50,329 nt of DNA from DASYHS01 sp035998295 (GTDB taxonomy: Bacteria > Pseudomonadota > Alphaproteobacteria > Azospirillales > Azospirillaceae), in the NCBI RefSeq assembly GCF_035998295.1, contig NZ_DASYHS010000040.1, positions 1 through 50,329 on the forward strand, written 5' to 3'. Shown piece after piece: positions 33,434 through 44,300 of this stretch (its first letter is position 1; every line of letters begins with the position of its first letter). Made by a program: the position numbers and the translations under genes. The notes under the pieces are model-generated. The model was not told where the DNA came from. It saw only the letters and a list, made by a program, of their open reading frames with translations, and ran no database searches.

Positions 33434-35272
33434 TCATTGCCGCGTCCCCGCGGGCAGCGGCAGCGTCACGGTGAAGGTCGTGCCGGCGCCGGGGACGCTT
33501 TCGACCGCGACCCAGCCGCCATGGAGCTCGACGACGTGCCGGACGAGGTGGAGGCCGATGCCGGTCCCGGTGACGCCGGCGGCGTTCGAGCCGCGGAAGA
33601 AGCGGTCGAACACGCGCGGCAGCTCGTTCGCCGGGATGCCGATGCCCTGGTCGCGCACCGCGACCGCGAGGCCGAAGGGGTCGGGCCGGGCCGAAATCTC
33701 GACCTGCGCGTCCGCGGCCGAATACTTCACCGCGTTGGCGATCAGGTTGTTGAAGGCGAGCGAGAGCAGCTCCGGATCGCCCGTCACCGCCTCCGGCAGC
33801 CCGTCGACGTCGAGCGTGAAGCGCGCGTCCGGGGAGATGGCGCCGTGGTTCTCGACCAGGGAGGCCAGCAGCCCGGCCAGGTCGAACGGCCGCGCCTCGA
33901 CGGCCAGCGTGCCCGTGTGCAGCCGGTCGTCGGCGAGGTAGGATTCGATCAGCCCGTTCAGCCGGCGCACGCTGCTCCGGATCGACTGCAGCCGGGGCCG
34001 CGTGCCGAGGTCCTGCTCGTCGATGCGCAGCGCCAGCATCTGCGCCGCGCTGTCGATCACGGCAAGCGGCGTGCGGAACTCGTGCGAGACCATGGACAGG
34101 AACTGGCGCTGCCTGTCGGTCGCCTCCAGCTCGCGCTGCAGCGCCACTTCCGTCCGCTCCTTGGCGGCGGCGAGGGCCTGCTGCTTGGCCGCGATCTCCG
34201 CGGTCCGGGCGGCGACGCGCCACTCCAGCGTGTCGGTGAGCGCGGTCAGGTCCTCGTACAGGCACACATTGTCGAAGCCGACCGCGACGCGGCTGCAGAA
34301 AAGCTCCAGCAGCCGGTGGTCGTCGGTCGTGAACGGGTCGGGCCGCTCGAGCAGGAAGACCGTGGTGCCGTGCTCCAGGGTGCGGAAGGCGAGGATGCAG
34401 CGGTCGCGCTCGTACCGGCTGTTCTGGGTCCTGAAGGTCTCCTCGAGCTGCCTCGCGAGGTCCCCCGGCAGGCCGGAGGCGACCGGCTGCCCGACCAGGC
34501 CGGCATACCGGCCCGACCCCGCGACGGCCGTGATCTGCCGCGTGCCCGCCCGGTCGCTGTCCCGGCACGCCAGCACCGAGCTTTCCGCGCTGTCGAGCAC
34601 GCGGTGGAGCTGCCCGGCGATGCCCTCGATCAGCGTGCGCATCGACCGCTTCTCGAACAGCGGGGCCGAGGCGTTCAGGATGCGCTCCAGGCCGAGCCGG
34701 TGGCGCTCGATCGTGACGATGTCGCGCCAGGAGCGCAGCGCCCCCACGATCGCCGTGAACAGCTTCTGGGAGGTGAGCTCGGTCTTGCTCTTGTAGTCGT
34801 TGATGTCGTAGTCGACGACCACGTCCTGCTCGGGCGCTTCGCCGGGCTGCCCGGTGCGCAGGATGATGCGGATGCGGCGGTTGCCGAGCTCCTCGCGGAT
34901 GCGGCGCACCAGGACGAGGCCGGAATCGTCCGCCTCCATCACGACGTCGAGCAGCGTGACCGGGATGTCCGGGCATTCCGCGAGGATGGAATGGGCATCC
35001 TGGGCCGAGCGTGCGCTGACGACCTCGAAACGCCGTCCCTCGAACGCGTAGTCGCGCAGCAGCACCCGCGTCATGGCATGCACCTGCGGGTCGTCGTCGA
35101 CGACCAGGATCAGCCAGGGGTCCGCGGCCTCCCGAGCCCGCGACGTGTCGTCCGGCCCGTCCGGCGCGAAAAGCGGGGCATCGTCGTCGGGCGACGCGGC
35201 GGAGGCCGGGATCGTCGGCTCCGTCCGGCCGAACGCGTCCGTTCCGGCGATGGAAGTGCCGTTCTGGTACAT
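33434..35272 (-). CDS. REC-DUF3369-histidine kinase
   Basis: 612 residues. Domains: receiver (about 54-180) with VVDDDP, phospho-acceptor D109 in TLLDVVME and K161; DUF3369 sensor (about 190-340: ILNASAPLFEKRSMRTLIEG); coiled coil; H-box SMVSHEFRTPLAVIDS (His397); and an ATPase domain with NNLIANAVKYS, DQGIGIP and GTGIGLHLVRH. It is cytoplasmic, with both an input receiver and kinase activity, so it can sit in the middle of a phosphorelay. The start at MYQNGTS (35272) gives a short disordered leader; the frame remains open upstream but lacks coding character. First gene of the minus-strand Sia-like operon, divergent from the solute-binding protein gene. Confidence 0.9.
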   Translation of the reverse strand: MYQNGTSIAGTDAFGRTEPTIPASAASPDDDAPLFAPDGPDDTSRAREAADPWLILVVDDDPQVHAMTRVLLRDYAFEGRRFEVVSARSAQDAHSILAECPDIPVTLLDVVMEADDSGLVLVRRIREELGNRRIRIILRTGQPGEAPEQDVVVDYDINDYKSKTELTSQKLFTAIVGALRSWRDIVTIERHRLGLERILNASAPLFEKRSMRTLIEGIAGQLHRVLDSAESSVLACRDSDRAGTRQITAVAGSGRYAGLVGQPVASGLPGDLARQLEETFRTQNSRYERDRCILAFRTLEHGTTVFLLERPDPFTTDDHRLLELFCSRVAVGFDNVCLYEDLTALTDTLEWRVAARTAEIAAKQQALAAAKERTEVALQRELEATDRQRQFLSMVSHEFRTPLAVIDSAAQMLALRIDEQDLGTRPRLQSIRSSVRRLNGLIESYLADDRLHTGTLAVEARPFDLAGLLASLVENHGAISPDARFTLDVDGLPEAVTGDPELLSLAFNNLIANAVKYSAADAQVEISARPDPFGLAVAVRDQGIGIPANELPRVFDRFFRGSNAAGVTGTGIGLHLVRHVVELHGGWVAVESVPGAGTTFTVTLPLPAGTRQ

Positions 35273-35349
35273 GCGGTTCGTGCGTCCCCGGCGGTTTCGG
35301 TCTCGCGAATAGCAGGCCACAACGCCCGATCCCCGGTCAAACCGCCATT

Positions 35350-35366
35350 CGTGACCAAATGTGACG
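35350..35366. promoter_or_regulatory. CGTGACCAAATGTGACG dyad in the divergent Sia-cluster promoter
   Basis: A 17-bp imperfect dyad between the REC-kinase (start 35272, minus) and the solute-binding protein (start 35477, plus). Fifteen of 17 positions are identical to the perfect dyad at 38194-38210. The location suits control of both halves of the cluster by a common regulator. Confidence 0.5.
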
Positions 35367-35476
35367 ACCGGCGTGCCGGACGTTTCGTTCCGTCCCCGGC
35401 GCGCCGGTGCTTGTATTGCGCGTGCCGGCTGAGGTACACCGGCCGGGCAGTCGCCTGCAACGCCGAAGGAGGCCCG

Positions 35477-36217
35477 ATGTTCAGGACCTTGGGTGCGGCC
35501 CTCGCGATGCTCCTCGCCGCAGCGTCCGCGGTCCACGCCCAGACGCGCTACGTGGTCGGGGTCGAGAACATCGCCTACATGCCCTACTATGCCTACGAGG
35601 ACGGGCGCTACGGCGGCTTCGTGCGCGCGGTGCTGGACGCCTTCGCCGCGGACCGGGGATACGCCTTCGAGTACCGCCCGCTGCCGATCCAGCGCCTCTA
35701 CGCCCGTTTCCTGGACGGCACCGTCGACTTCAAATTCCCGGACGCCCCGGAATGGCGCCAGGAGCTGAGGGCGGGCCACGAGATCGCCTACAGCGCCCCG
35801 GTCGCGGACTACGTCGACGGCACGATCGTGCCGGCCGGGAAGCCGGCGGCGAAGGACGAGATCCGCACGCTCGGCACGGTCGCGGGCTTCACGCCCTGGG
35901 CCTGGGCCGACGACCTCGGTTCCGGGGGCGCCGTCCTGTCGGAGAACGGCAGCTTCGAAGCACTGCTGGCGCAGGTGCTGAACGGCCGGGTCGATGCCGC
36001 CTACGCGAACGTCGCGGTCGTGCGCCACCAGCTCGACCGGCTCGGGCGACCGGGCGCGCTGGTCTTCGCGCCCGACCTGCCGCATGTCCGCGGCGCCTAT
36101 CATCTCTCGACCACGAAGCATCCCGACGTGATCGCGGAGTTCGACGCGTGGCTCGCCGCCAACGCCGGCCGCGTCGCGGAGATCCGCCGCCGGTTCGGCA
36201 TCGACGGGGAGGAGTGA
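35477..36217 (+). CDS. Periplasmic solute-binding protein (SBP family 3-like)
   Basis: 246 residues. A signal peptide (MFRTLGAALAMLLAAASA) with cleavage at VHA is followed by a two-lobe binding fold typical of amino-acid-type receptors: TRYVVGVENIAYMPYYAY, GFVRAVLDAFAADRGY, and later QVLNGRVDAAYANVAVVRH. No ABC permease or ATPase is nearby, so it is probably a sensor rather than a transporter component. AAGGAGG lies 4-5 nt before the ATG. It ends 4 nt before the SiaA-like gene, which suggests it delivers ligand information to the periplasmic part of that phosphatase. Confidence 0.88.
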   Translation: MFRTLGAALAMLLAAASAVHAQTRYVVGVENIAYMPYYAYEDGRYGGFVRAVLDAFAADRGYAFEYRPLPIQRLYARFLDGTVDFKFPDAPEWRQELRAGHEIAYSAPVADYVDGTIVPAGKPAAKDEIRTLGTVAGFTPWAWADDLGSGGAVLSENGSFEALLAQVLNGRVDAAYANVAVVRHQLDRLGRPGALVFAPDLPHVRGAYHLSTTKHPDVIAEFDAWLAANAGRVAEIRRRFGIDGEE

Positions 36218-36221
36218 CGCG

Positions 36222-37943
36222 GTGGCCTCCGCAGGTTCCGAGGCGGCCGGGATCGCGATCCCCGGCGCCGCGCCGCGCCGCGTGCGGGCCGGCCTCACGG
36301 TCAGGCAGGCCGGGATCACGCTCGCTGTCGCGCTGACGCTCGGCCTGCTCGCAGGCGCGATCGGCCTCGTCTCCGACTGGTACGCCGCGCGCGAGGAGGT
36401 CCGGCGCACGGTCGCCCAGTCCTTCGCCATGGTCTCCGAGTCGGCCGCCGAGGCGGCGTTCCAGATGAACCCGACGCTCGGCGAGCGCGTGGTCGCCGGC
36501 CTGCTCGAGCAGCCGACGGTCCGCAAGGTCGTGCTGACGGACGACTTCGGCGGGCTGCTCGGCGAGCGCGAGCGGGCGGGCGGCGCCGCGGCGCCCGCCT
36601 GGCTCGCCGAGCGCCTGTTCGGCGACATCGCCCACCACTCGATCCGCCTGGTCCAGCACGACCCCGCCGGGACCGGCGATGCGGCCGGGACGGTCGGCGT
36701 GATCGAGGTCTGGCTCGACGAGCGGGGCTTGGCGGAGGACTTCCTGCGCCGCGCGGGCAGGGCGGCGGTGGCCGAGACGCTGCGCGCGGCCGGCATCTGC
36801 GCCGTCATGGTGCTGGTCTTCTACCTGATGATCACGCGGCCCCTGCTCGGCATCGCGACCGCCGTGACCCGGGTCGACCCGGCCCGGCCGGCGGAACGCC
36901 CGGTCCCGGTGCCGGCCCGGCACCGAACGGACGAGCTGGGCCTGCTGGTCGGCACGCTCAACGACCTGCTGCGCGCGTTCGGCCGCGGCCTCGCCGAGCG
37001 CGACCGGGCGGAGAAGGAGCTGACGGCGCTCGCCCGCGACCTGGAGCACCGGGTCGCCGACCGGACCCGCGCGCTCGAGACGGCCCATGACGACCTCGCG
37101 CGCGAGAAGGAGGAGGTCGAGCGCGCGCTCGCCGGACTGAACCGGGCGAGCCGCTACATCGACGAGAGCATCCGCTACGCGCGCCGCATCCAGACGTCGC
37201 TTCTGCCGCGACCCGGCGCGCTCGGGCCGACGGTCCACGAGGTGGCCGTCGGCTGGCATCCCCGCGATTCCGTCGGCGGGGACTACTACTGGCTCGACCA
37301 TCGGGACGGCCTGGGCCTCGCGATCGTGGTCGACTGCACCGGGCACGGGGTGCCCGGCGCCTTCATGACCGCGATCGTCGCCTCCGTGCTGGGCCGGGTC
37401 CTGTCGGAATGCGACTGGAGCGACCCGGCGGCGATGCTGTCGGCGCTGGACCTCGCGGTGCGCGGGAGCCTGCGCCAGGACGCCGGTTCCGACGACGGGC
37501 TCGACGCGGCGGTCTGCGTCGTCGACAGCGGGCGCCGCATCGTCTCCTACGCCGGGGCGAACATCCCGCTCTACGTCTCGGCGGGGGGGAGCGTGTCGCG
37601 CGTGCGCGGCGACCGCCGCGGGCTGGGGCACCGGTCGGACGCGCCCGGCTTCGCCTTCCGGCGGCACGACGTCGCGCTCGAACCGGGCATGGCCTTCTTC
37701 CTGTGCACCGACGGCATCGTCGACCAGGTGGGCGGGGCCGGGCGGCGCAGCTTCGGCTACCGGCGCCTTCAGCAGGCGCTGGCCGCCTCGGAAGGGCTTG
37801 CGATGGACGACCGGATGACGCGCGTCTTCGCGGACTTCGACGCCTACAGGAGCGAGGAGGCGGTCCGGGACGACGTGACCTTCATCGGTCTGCTTCCTCT
37901 CCCTCCCCCTCCGCCCCAACCGGGATCAGCGGAGCCGGCCTGA
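36222..37943 (+). CDS. SiaA-like membrane PP2C/SpoIIE phosphatase
   Basis: 573 residues. TM1 lies at about 28-48 (LAVALTLGLLAGAIGLVSDW), followed by a periplasmic segment of about 135 residues, TM2 near 185-205 (ICAVMVLVFYLMI), a HAMP-like stretch and a coiled coil. The SpoIIE phosphatase domain occupies about 320-565. Metal-binding positions are present: VGGDYYW, VVDCTGHGVPGAFM, LCTDGIVDQ and VRDDVTFIGL. SiaA dephosphorylates SiaC and so opposes SiaB. The periplasmic part is shorter than the dCache sensor of Pseudomonas SiaA, which fits use of the separate binding protein encoded just upstream. GTG start with GGAGGAG upstream. Confidence 0.9.
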   Translation: MASAGSEAAGIAIPGAAPRRVRAGLTVRQAGITLAVALTLGLLAGAIGLVSDWYAAREEVRRTVAQSFAMVSESAAEAAFQMNPTLGERVVAGLLEQPTVRKVVLTDDFGGLLGERERAGGAAAPAWLAERLFGDIAHHSIRLVQHDPAGTGDAAGTVGVIEVWLDERGLAEDFLRRAGRAAVAETLRAAGICAVMVLVFYLMITRPLLGIATAVTRVDPARPAERPVPVPARHRTDELGLLVGTLNDLLRAFGRGLAERDRAEKELTALARDLEHRVADRTRALETAHDDLAREKEEVERALAGLNRASRYIDESIRYARRIQTSLLPRPGALGPTVHEVAVGWHPRDSVGGDYYWLDHRDGLGLAIVVDCTGHGVPGAFMTAIVASVLGRVLSECDWSDPAAMLSALDLAVRGSLRQDAGSDDGLDAAVCVVDSGRRIVSYAGANIPLYVSAGGSVSRVRGDRRGLGHRSDAPGFAFRRHDVALEPGMAFFLCTDGIVDQVGGAGRRSFGYRRLQQALAASEGLAMDDRMTRVFADFDAYRSEEAVRDDVTFIGLLPLPPPPPQPGSAEPA

Positions 37944-38121
37944 GGTCGCGGAGCAGGACGGAGAAGGTCGCCGCCTGCGGCTTCTTCCACCGTACCCGGG
38001 CGACCTCCGGCGACACCAGACGTTCGATGTACCCTACGTGGCCCGCCATCTCGCGGTCGTCGAAGACGACCCTCTGGCCGACCGTGAAGGCATAGCCCAC
38101 CCAATGCCGTATCAGCCTCAT
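37882..38121 (-). CDS. Small conserved-looking protein, KOW/SH3-like
   Basis: 79 residues, not recognised with confidence. The central part (VGQRVVFDDREMAGHVGYIE, then VARVRWKKPQ) has the small-barrel rhythm of KOW/SH3-like modules in which a strand pair flanks a Gly. GGGAG lies 5 nt before the ATG at 38121, and that supports this start over an upstream GTG-initiated extension. The last 62 nt overlap the 3' end of the SiaA-like gene in antisense. It is divergent from the giant adhesin gene, so it could be regulated together with it. Confidence 0.65.
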   Translation of the reverse strand: MRLIRHWVGYAFTVGQRVVFDDREMAGHVGYIERLVSPEVARVRWKKPQAATFSVLLRDLRPAPLIPVGAEGEGEEADR

Positions 38122-38193
38122 CGTCGCTCCCAGTGGTCGGCGGCGCGTCGTTACCAGAAGAGCGCAGGCCGGCGGGCAGGGGAATCGACGAAG

Positions 38194-38221
38194 CGTCACG
38201 AAATGTGACGGACATGTGACG
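38194..38221. promoter_or_regulatory. CGTCACGAAATGTGACG perfect dyad plus extra half-site upstream of the giant adhesin
   Basis: CGTCAC-GAAAT-GTGACG at 38194-38210 is a perfect 6-bp dyad. A second ATGTGACG copy follows at 38214-38221, 11 bp after the first (38203-38210), giving the helical-turn spacing typical of OmpR-type regulator boxes. Another CGTCAC lies at 38266-38271. The region is 170-200 nt upstream of the adhesin start and about 75-100 nt upstream of the divergent small gene. Confidence 0.55.
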
Positions 38222-38389
38222 CCTGTCATCCAGGGTTCTCGAAAGGGTTAAACTTAGATACAATTCGTCACAATTTGCCGAGCATCGACCGTGGTATGCT
38301 TCGCGACCGAAGGATGATATCCGATCGTATATGCGCGTCCTTTGGGATAGTGCATGCCAGGCGACACTTTCGAAAGCCCGGGGGTTTCC

Positions 38390-41300
38390 ATGTCCAAGAC
38401 GAAGTCCGGTCCCAGCGTACGTCCGGCCGGCCGCAGGCGCGGGGCGACCCCGCTGGCGATCGCGCTCGAGCCGCGACTCGTCTTCGACGCGGCCCTCGCC
38501 GGCACCGCGCTGGATACGGCGCTGGACGCGGTCGAGCAGGACGCCCCTTCCGAAACCGTCGCCGACACGGTGGCGCCGCCGGAGCCGGCCGCCGGCGATC
38601 CGGCTCCTTCCGACGGTTCCTTCGCCGCCCGGGACGTTTCCGGCGTGCGCGAGATCGTCTTCGTCGACAGCCGCGTGCGCGACGCGGACGTGCTTCTGGG
38701 GGCGCTGCCGGACTGGGTCGAGGTCGTCCGTCTGGATGTCGGCCGGGACGCCGTCGACCAGATCACCGGTACCCTCGCGGGGCGGCATGACGTCGCGGCG
38801 CTGCACATCCTGTCCCATGGCGGCGAGGGGACGCTGACGCTCGGCACGGGAACCCTGAACTCCGCCGTGCTGATGGCGCGTTCGGACCAGGTCGCGGCCT
38901 GGGGCGACGCGCTCGCCGACGGCGCCGACATCGTCCTGTACGGCTGCGAGGTCGCCGGCAGCGAGACCGGCCGCGCGTTCGTCGGGCTGCTGGCCGACCT
39001 GACCGGCGCCGATGTCGCGGCCTCGCAGGACGCGACGGGCGCTGCGGAGCTTGGCGGCGACTGGGTGCTGGAACTGCGCACCGGCACGATCGAGGCCGGG
39101 CTCGCGGTGACTGCCGCCGACTACGGCCATCTGCTGGCGGCCCCGGCCTTCGATGCCACCAACGCGGCGCTCGCCTATACCGAAGGCGGCGGCGCGGTCG
39201 CGGCCGATTCCGCCCTCACCCTGACGGCGCCCGGCACCGGCACCGCGAACCCCGTCGGCGCGCAGGTCCGCATCACGGCGGGCTTCGGCGCCGGCGACCG
39301 GCTGCAGCTCGCCACCACCAACGGGATCAGCGGCGCCTGGAACGCCGTGACGGGCACCCTGACCCTGTCGCATTCCGGCGGGACGCCGACGGTCGCCGAC
39401 TACCAGGCAGCGCTGCGGGCGGTGACCTTCGAGATCACCGGCGACCACCCGACCGCCACCGGCACCTCGCGCACGCTGAGCTTCGAGTTCACCTACAACG
39501 ACGGGTCCGCCAACCAGACCGTCTCCGACACCCGCGCCGTGACCGTGGCCGAGGTCAACGACGCCCCGTCGGACCCGGGCAACGTCACCCTCTCGCCGAT
39601 CGACGAGGGAACGCAGCGCACCGGCAACACCGGGACGCTGGTGTCGGCGCTGATCGGCGCGGCCGGCGTCACCGACGCCGAGCAGGGGACGGCGATCGGC
39701 ATCGCGATCGTGCTGACGGACGCCACCAGGGGCACCTGGGAATACACGACCGACGGGGCGACCTGGCTGGACGTCGGGCCGCGCGCGGCGGGCAACGCGC
39801 TGCTGCTGGCAAGCGACGCTTCCACCCGGGTGCGCTTCGTCCCGGCGGACACCGACTACGCGGGCACGGCGACCTTCGCCTTCCGGCTGTGGGACAAGAC
39901 CGAGGGCGCCTCCGGCGGCACCCATGACGTCACCGCCACGGGCGGCAGCAGCGCCTTCAGCGCCAATACCGCGACCGCCACGATCCAGGTCGTCGACGTC
40001 AACGACGCGCCGGTCCTGTCGGGCACCGGGCTGATCCTGCCCGCAATCACCGAGGACGTCGCCGACGGCTCCAACGCCGGCATGCCGGTGACGCGGCTGC
40101 TGTCGCTGGACGCGACCGGCGACCTCGTGACCGACATCGATACCGGGGCGAGCCTCGGCGTCGCCATCACCGCGACCGGCGGCCTCGGCGGGACGTGGCA
40201 GTATTCCGCCAATGGCACGACGTGGACCGATTTCCCGACGATCGCCGCGGGCAACGCGCTGCTGCTGTCGGGCGGCGCCTTCGTCCGGTTCAAGCCGGGG
40301 CCGGACAGCTCGGGCGAGGCGACGATCACGTACCGGGCGTGGGATGCCTCCTCCGGGACGGCGTTCGCGACCGCGGCGGTCGCGACGCTCGGCACCGGCG
40401 GGACCGCGCCGCTGTCGACGGGCGAGATCACCTCGATCCTGCCGGTCACCTCCGTCAACGACGATCCCGTGATCGGCACGTCCGGCCTCACCGTCTCCGA
40501 GACGGCGGCGCGGTCGGGCACCGGCATCCAGCTCGACGCGACGATGCTCGGCGCGACCGACGTCGACAACACGAACCCGGCGCAGCTCGTCTACCGGGTC
40601 GAGGCGCTGGCCGCCGGGGGCGAGCTGCTGATGCGCTACGGCACCGCCTATGTGGCGATGGAGGTCGGCTCCACCTTCACGCAGGCCGACGTCGCCGCGG
40701 GCAATGTCCGGTACCGCTACACCGGGGCCGAGCTCGCGGCCGACGCCGTCCAGCAGTTCCGCTTCACCCTGCGCGACGGCGCAGGCGCGGTGCTCGGCGA
40801 CGAGAACCCGTCCGCGGCGGCCGACCCGCAGCGCTTCCTGACCGTGACCGTCACCGACGTCAACGCCGCGATCGACGTCGCCACCAGCTCGGTCACGGTC
40901 ACCGAATACGTTGCGGGGACCACCGACCAGATCCATTCGATCACGCTGTCCTTCACCGACGCCGACGCCGCGGCCGGGTCGCGCAGCGTCACCATCGGGC
41001 CGGTCGACAAGCCGGCGCTGGGGCGCCTGGAATACAGCCTGGACGGAACGACCTGGACGTCGCTGCTGGCGGACCGGACCTTCGATGCGGCCGAGCTCGC
41101 CACCTTGCAGCTGCGCTTCGTCCAGACGGCCGACGCCCCCGAGCCGAGCGGCGCCAACGCCTACACGGACTTCTCCGTCACGGCGTCGGACGGGCGCGGC
41201 AGCACCGACACCCAGGCGGTCCGCGTCAACATCTCCGCCTGGAACGACCCGCCGGCGAACGACCCGTCGGCGACGGCGCTGACCATCACGGAAGGCGACA

Positions 41301-44300
41301 ACCGGGTCCTCAACCGTGCCGCCGACAACACGACGCCGGCGGTCCACCTGTCGGTGGTCGACAGCGACAGCAACACCGCCGAGGCGACCTACACGATCAC
41401 GACCGCCACCACCAAGGGCGGCCTCTACCGCGACGGCGTCCGGCTCGGCGTCGGCTCCACCTTCAGCCAGGCCGACCTCGACGCGGGGCTGGTGCGCTAC
41501 ATCCACGAGGACGACACGCCGGACGCAAATCCCGCGACCGCCGACGACAGCTTCGGCTACGTCGTCCGGGACGTGCACGGCGGCTCCTCGGCCGGCACCT
41601 TCGAGATCTTCGTGACGCCGGTCGACGACGCGCCGGTGCCCACGGCGCGCGACGTCTATGTCGGCGTCAGCGGGAACACCGGCGTCTCCGACTGGAACCT
41701 GTTCGCGACCGATCCCGACACCGCCGCGGCCAGCCTGACCTACACCGTCACCGGCCTCGCCGGCCGGGGCAGCTTCCGGCTGGACGGCACCGAGGTCACC
41801 ACCTTCACTCAGGCCGAGGTGAGCGCCGGCCGCGTCACCTATCACGACGCCACCGGGACCACCGGCACCTTCACCGTGAACGTGTCGGTCAGCGACGGGA
41901 CGACCCTGGTGGCGCTGCCGACCCTGACCATCCACGTCGTCTCGGGCGGCAGCGGCGGCACGGACCAGGCGCCGGAGGTCACGGCCAACGCCCCCCTCGT
42001 GGTCGCGGAAGGCAGCACCGGCAACGCGATCGGCGGCACGCTGCTCTATACCGACGACCGGGAGGACGGTCCGGCGGACGTCGTCTACACCCTCCAGACG
42101 GCGCCGGCCCGCGGCACCCTCTGGCTCGACGCGGACGGGAACGGCATCCAGGGCGGCGGGGAGGCGCTGGCCAACGGCGGGACCTTCACCCAGAAGGACA
42201 TCGACGACGGCAAGCTGCGCTACGACCACGACGGCAGCGAGACGACGTCCGACCAGTTCACCTTCGACGTCGTCGACCGCAACGGCAACCACGTGCTGGC
42301 CGGCCGCAGCTTCTCGATCCTGGTGACGCCGGTCAACGACGCGCCCGCGATCGTTCCCAACGGCGGCACGCTGCCCGTCGCCGAACATGACGACGGCGGC
42401 ACCGCGGGCGACTCCGCCGCCTTCGACCTGACCGGCGTCGAGAACGCCGTCAAGCTGACGACGGCGGTGCTCGGCGTCTCGGACGCCGAGTCGGCGACGA
42501 CCTCGAACGACCAGTACGTCTACGTCGTCGTCACCAAGCCGGGCGGCGGGGACATCAAGGTCTGGCGCAGCGGGGCGTGGCAGACCCTCACCGACGGCGG
42601 CCGCTTCTCCCAGACCGAGCTTGCGGCCGGCAACGTCGCCTATTTCCACGATCCCGCCAAGGAGCCCGACGCGAGCCATGACCGCGTCGTGGTCCGGCTG
42701 GTCGACGGCGGCTCGACCGGCGGCGGCGAGGCGACCAGCGCCAACGCCACCGTCGCCTTCAACGTGACGCCCGTCAACGACGCCCCGGGCGCCAGCGGCG
42801 GCAGCTTCACGATCGCGGAAGGGGCCACCCGCGTCCTCGGCTACGACACGGAGATCGACGTCTCCGACAGCGATACCGACCCGGAGACGCTGACCTACCG
42901 CGTCACCCAGGGGCCGGGCGCGACCGCCGCCAGGCTGTGGCTCGACGCCAACGGCAACGGCACCTACGACGACGGCGAGGCGCTTTCGGTCGGCGGCACC
43001 TTCACCCGGCAGGACCTGGTGGACGGCAAGGTCCGCTATACGCATCTCGGCAACGAGGTGTTCGAGGACAGCTTCCGCGTCCGCGCGGTCGAGCCCGGCC
43101 CGGGGTTGGAGAGCGGCGACGCCACGGTGAGCGTCTTCATCCGGCCGGGCAACGAGGCGCCCGGGCTGGCCGGGCTGCAGGTGGTCCCGGTCTCGGCCGC
43201 CTATGAAGGCCAGGCGGTCGTGCTGACCGACACGATCCTGAGCGCCGTCGATCCCGAGACCTACAACCCGTCCGACCCGACCCTGACCCAGCGCCCGGAA
43301 CTGGTGCAGTTCCGGCTGACCAGCGCGGTCCAGCACGGCCGCCTGGTGGTCGACAACGGCACGACGGTGCGCCCGCTCGGCGTTAACGGCGTCTTCACCA
43401 TGGCCGACGTGCTCAACGGCCACCTGAAATACATCCACGACGGCAGCGAGAACCACGCCGACGGCTTCGGGATCATCGTGTCGGACGGCAGCGGCGGCGC
43501 CGAGCCCGCCGGCACCGTCACGATCAACGTGCAGGCCGTCAACGACAGCCCCGTGCTGACCGCCCCGAACGGCTACGCGGTCGACGAGGACACGACCCTG
43601 GCCCTCACCGGGATCAGCGTCTCCGACGTCGACGTCGGCAGCTCCGGCACCGTCACCGTGACGCTGGCCGTGGCGAGCGGCGTGCTCACCGTGCGCACCG
43701 ACGTCGCCGGCGGACTGACGGGAGCGGGCGTCGCGAACAACGCCAGCGGCTCCGTCACCCTGTCGGGAACGGTCGCCGCGATCAACGCGACGCTCGCGGC
43801 GTCGGGCGGCCTCACCTACCGCGGCGGCACCGATTTCAGCGGCACCGACAACCTCGTGGTGACGGTGAGCGACCTCGGCGGAACCGGTACCGACCCGTCC
43901 GTCCTCGCCGGCCTGACCGGCTCCGGGCAGGCGCTCGACGGCCAGACGGTCGCGACGCCCGAGACCGGTACCGGCACGGACCAGCAGGCAACCAAGACCA
44001 TCGCGATCACGGTGCGCCCGGTCAACGACCAGCCGACCCTCGCCGGCACGGCCGCGTCGCCGACCGCCACCGAGTCGGGTTCCGGGACGCCGAACGTGCG
44101 CCTGGTCCAGGACGGCTCGGCCGCGGTCGCCGATCCCGACGTGACCGCCGGCACGAAGAACTTCTCCGGCGCCACGGTCACGGTCTCCTTCACCGACGAG
44201 TACCGGCCCGGCGACCTGCTCAGCATCGCCCACGAAGGCACGGGAGCCGGGCAGGTCGGCGTCTCGGGCAGCGACATCAGCTACGGCGGGACCATCGTCG

